Source of the DNA: Bacteroidota bacterium
Lineage (GTDB): Bacteria > Bacteroidota > Bacteroidia > Bacteroidales > CG2-30-32-10
Direction of reading: 5' to 3'
Assembly: GCA_013334735.1 (NCBI GenBank)
Contig: JAAXXA010000129.1
Span: 1-7,567 of the forward strand
Length of the DNA stretch: 7,567 nt
In this document: piece after piece, positions 7,155-7,567 of the stretch
Layout of the letters: every line of letters starts with the position of its first letter
Numbering within the stretch: position 1 is the first letter of the stretch
Translations under genes and position numbers: made by a program
Notes under the pieces: generated by a model
The model's input: the letters and a program-made list of their open reading frames with translations, nothing else
What the model was told of the DNA's origin: nothing
The model's database searches: none

Positions 7155-7523
7155 ATGGAAAAACGTAAATGCCTTGAATGTAAGGAATATATTATAGGAA
7201 GGTCAGATAAAAAATTTTGTTCCGACCAATGTCGAAATTTATATAATAATCGTCAGAATTCAGATTCTACTAATCTTGTAAGGAATGTCAATAATATACT
7301 TCGAAAAAACAGACGTATATTGCAAGATCTAAACCCTAAAGATAAGGCAAAATGTCACAAAGATAAAATGCTAGAGAAAGGTTTTAATTTCAGTTATTTT
7401 ACAAGTATTTATACTACTCAAAAAGGAGCTACATATTTTTTCTGTTACGAATACGGCTATTTACAATTAGAAGATAATTTTTATTTTCTTGTAATAAACA
7501 ACAGGATTAAAGAAAAAGAGTAA
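7155..7523 (+). CDS. Small conserved protein with N-terminal zinc-binding motif
   Basis: A 122-residue basic protein. The N-terminus has C6-x2-C9 and, after 12 residues, C22-x3-C26, in the context KKFCSDQCRNLYNN. This is the pattern of a small treble-clef or zinc-ribbon domain, probably binding one Zn. A lysine/arginine-rich helix follows (NNILRKNRRILQDLN, about 46-60). The remainder (about residues 74-115) is aromatic-rich with GFNFSYFTSIY and YFFCYEYGYL. I recognise the overall pattern as a family of uncharacterised Bacteroidota proteins of this size, from memory and unverified. The basic helix next to a zinc motif suggests nucleic-acid binding, but no function is established. It has no signal peptide or membrane segment, so it is cytoplasmic. 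It lies 241 bases after the OmpA-domain gene, beyond the palindromic element, so it is probably transcribed separately. The start at 7155 has an A/T-rich leader and no Shine-Dalgarno sequence. Confidence 0.85.
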   Translation: MEKRKCLECKEYIIGRSDKKFCSDQCRNLYNNRQNSDSTNLVRNVNNILRKNRRILQDLNPKDKAKCHKDKMLEKGFNFSYFTSIYTTQKGATYFFCYEYGYLQLEDNFYFLVINNRIKEKE

Positions 7524-7567
7524 TGAAAATAATATAGGGAAATAAAACAAAAAACGGCGAAAAAGGT

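Noticed and set aside
7524..7567. A further gene after the zinc-motif protein
   Set aside because: The ATG overlapping the stop at 7523 reaches a TAG after four codons, and the remaining bases are too few to support a feature.

Overview
The window comes from an A+T-rich member of the Bacteroidota, on the evidence of protein families rather than any marker gene. Three adjacent genes encode families linked to the type IX secretion system (T9SS), which is restricted to that phylum. The start codons lack a visible Shine-Dalgarno sequence, which is also usual there. Species or genus cannot be read from this window.

Layout, all on the + strand. (1) Positions 1-3731: the 3' part of a very large repetitive cell-surface protein. 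Its reading frame is already open at the first base, so the true start lies upstream. The visible part holds 11 cysteine-rich repeats of about 83 residues in tandem, then two shorter divergent repeats, one SprB-type repeat, and a C-terminal gliding-motility-associated (CHU_C, type B) T9SS sorting domain. (2) 3761-4711: a PorP/SprF-family outer-membrane protein starting at GTG. (3) 4718-6913 (start more probably 4745): a multidomain periplasmic protein with TPR-like helices, a PD40-type beta-propeller, a Thr/Pro-rich linker, a small carboxypeptidase-regulatory-like domain and a C-terminal OmpA peptidoglycan-binding domain. This is the architecture of PorE. (4) 6914-7154: a 241-base gap holding an imperfect inverted repeat. 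(5) 7155-7523: a small conserved protein with an N-terminal C-x2-C/C-x3-C zinc-binding motif. The last 44 bases hold no recognisable gene.

The first three genes are separated by only 29 bases and about 6-33 bases, with no terminator between them, so they are probably one operon. The likely logic is a secreted adhesin followed by its dedicated PorP/SprF partner and a PorE-like protein that would tether the complex to peptidoglycan. The families and the sprB-sprF pairing are known; the dedicated three-part module is an inference. Nothing here is clearly a wholly new system. The most unusual items are the regular four-cysteine repeat array and the palindromic intergenic element.
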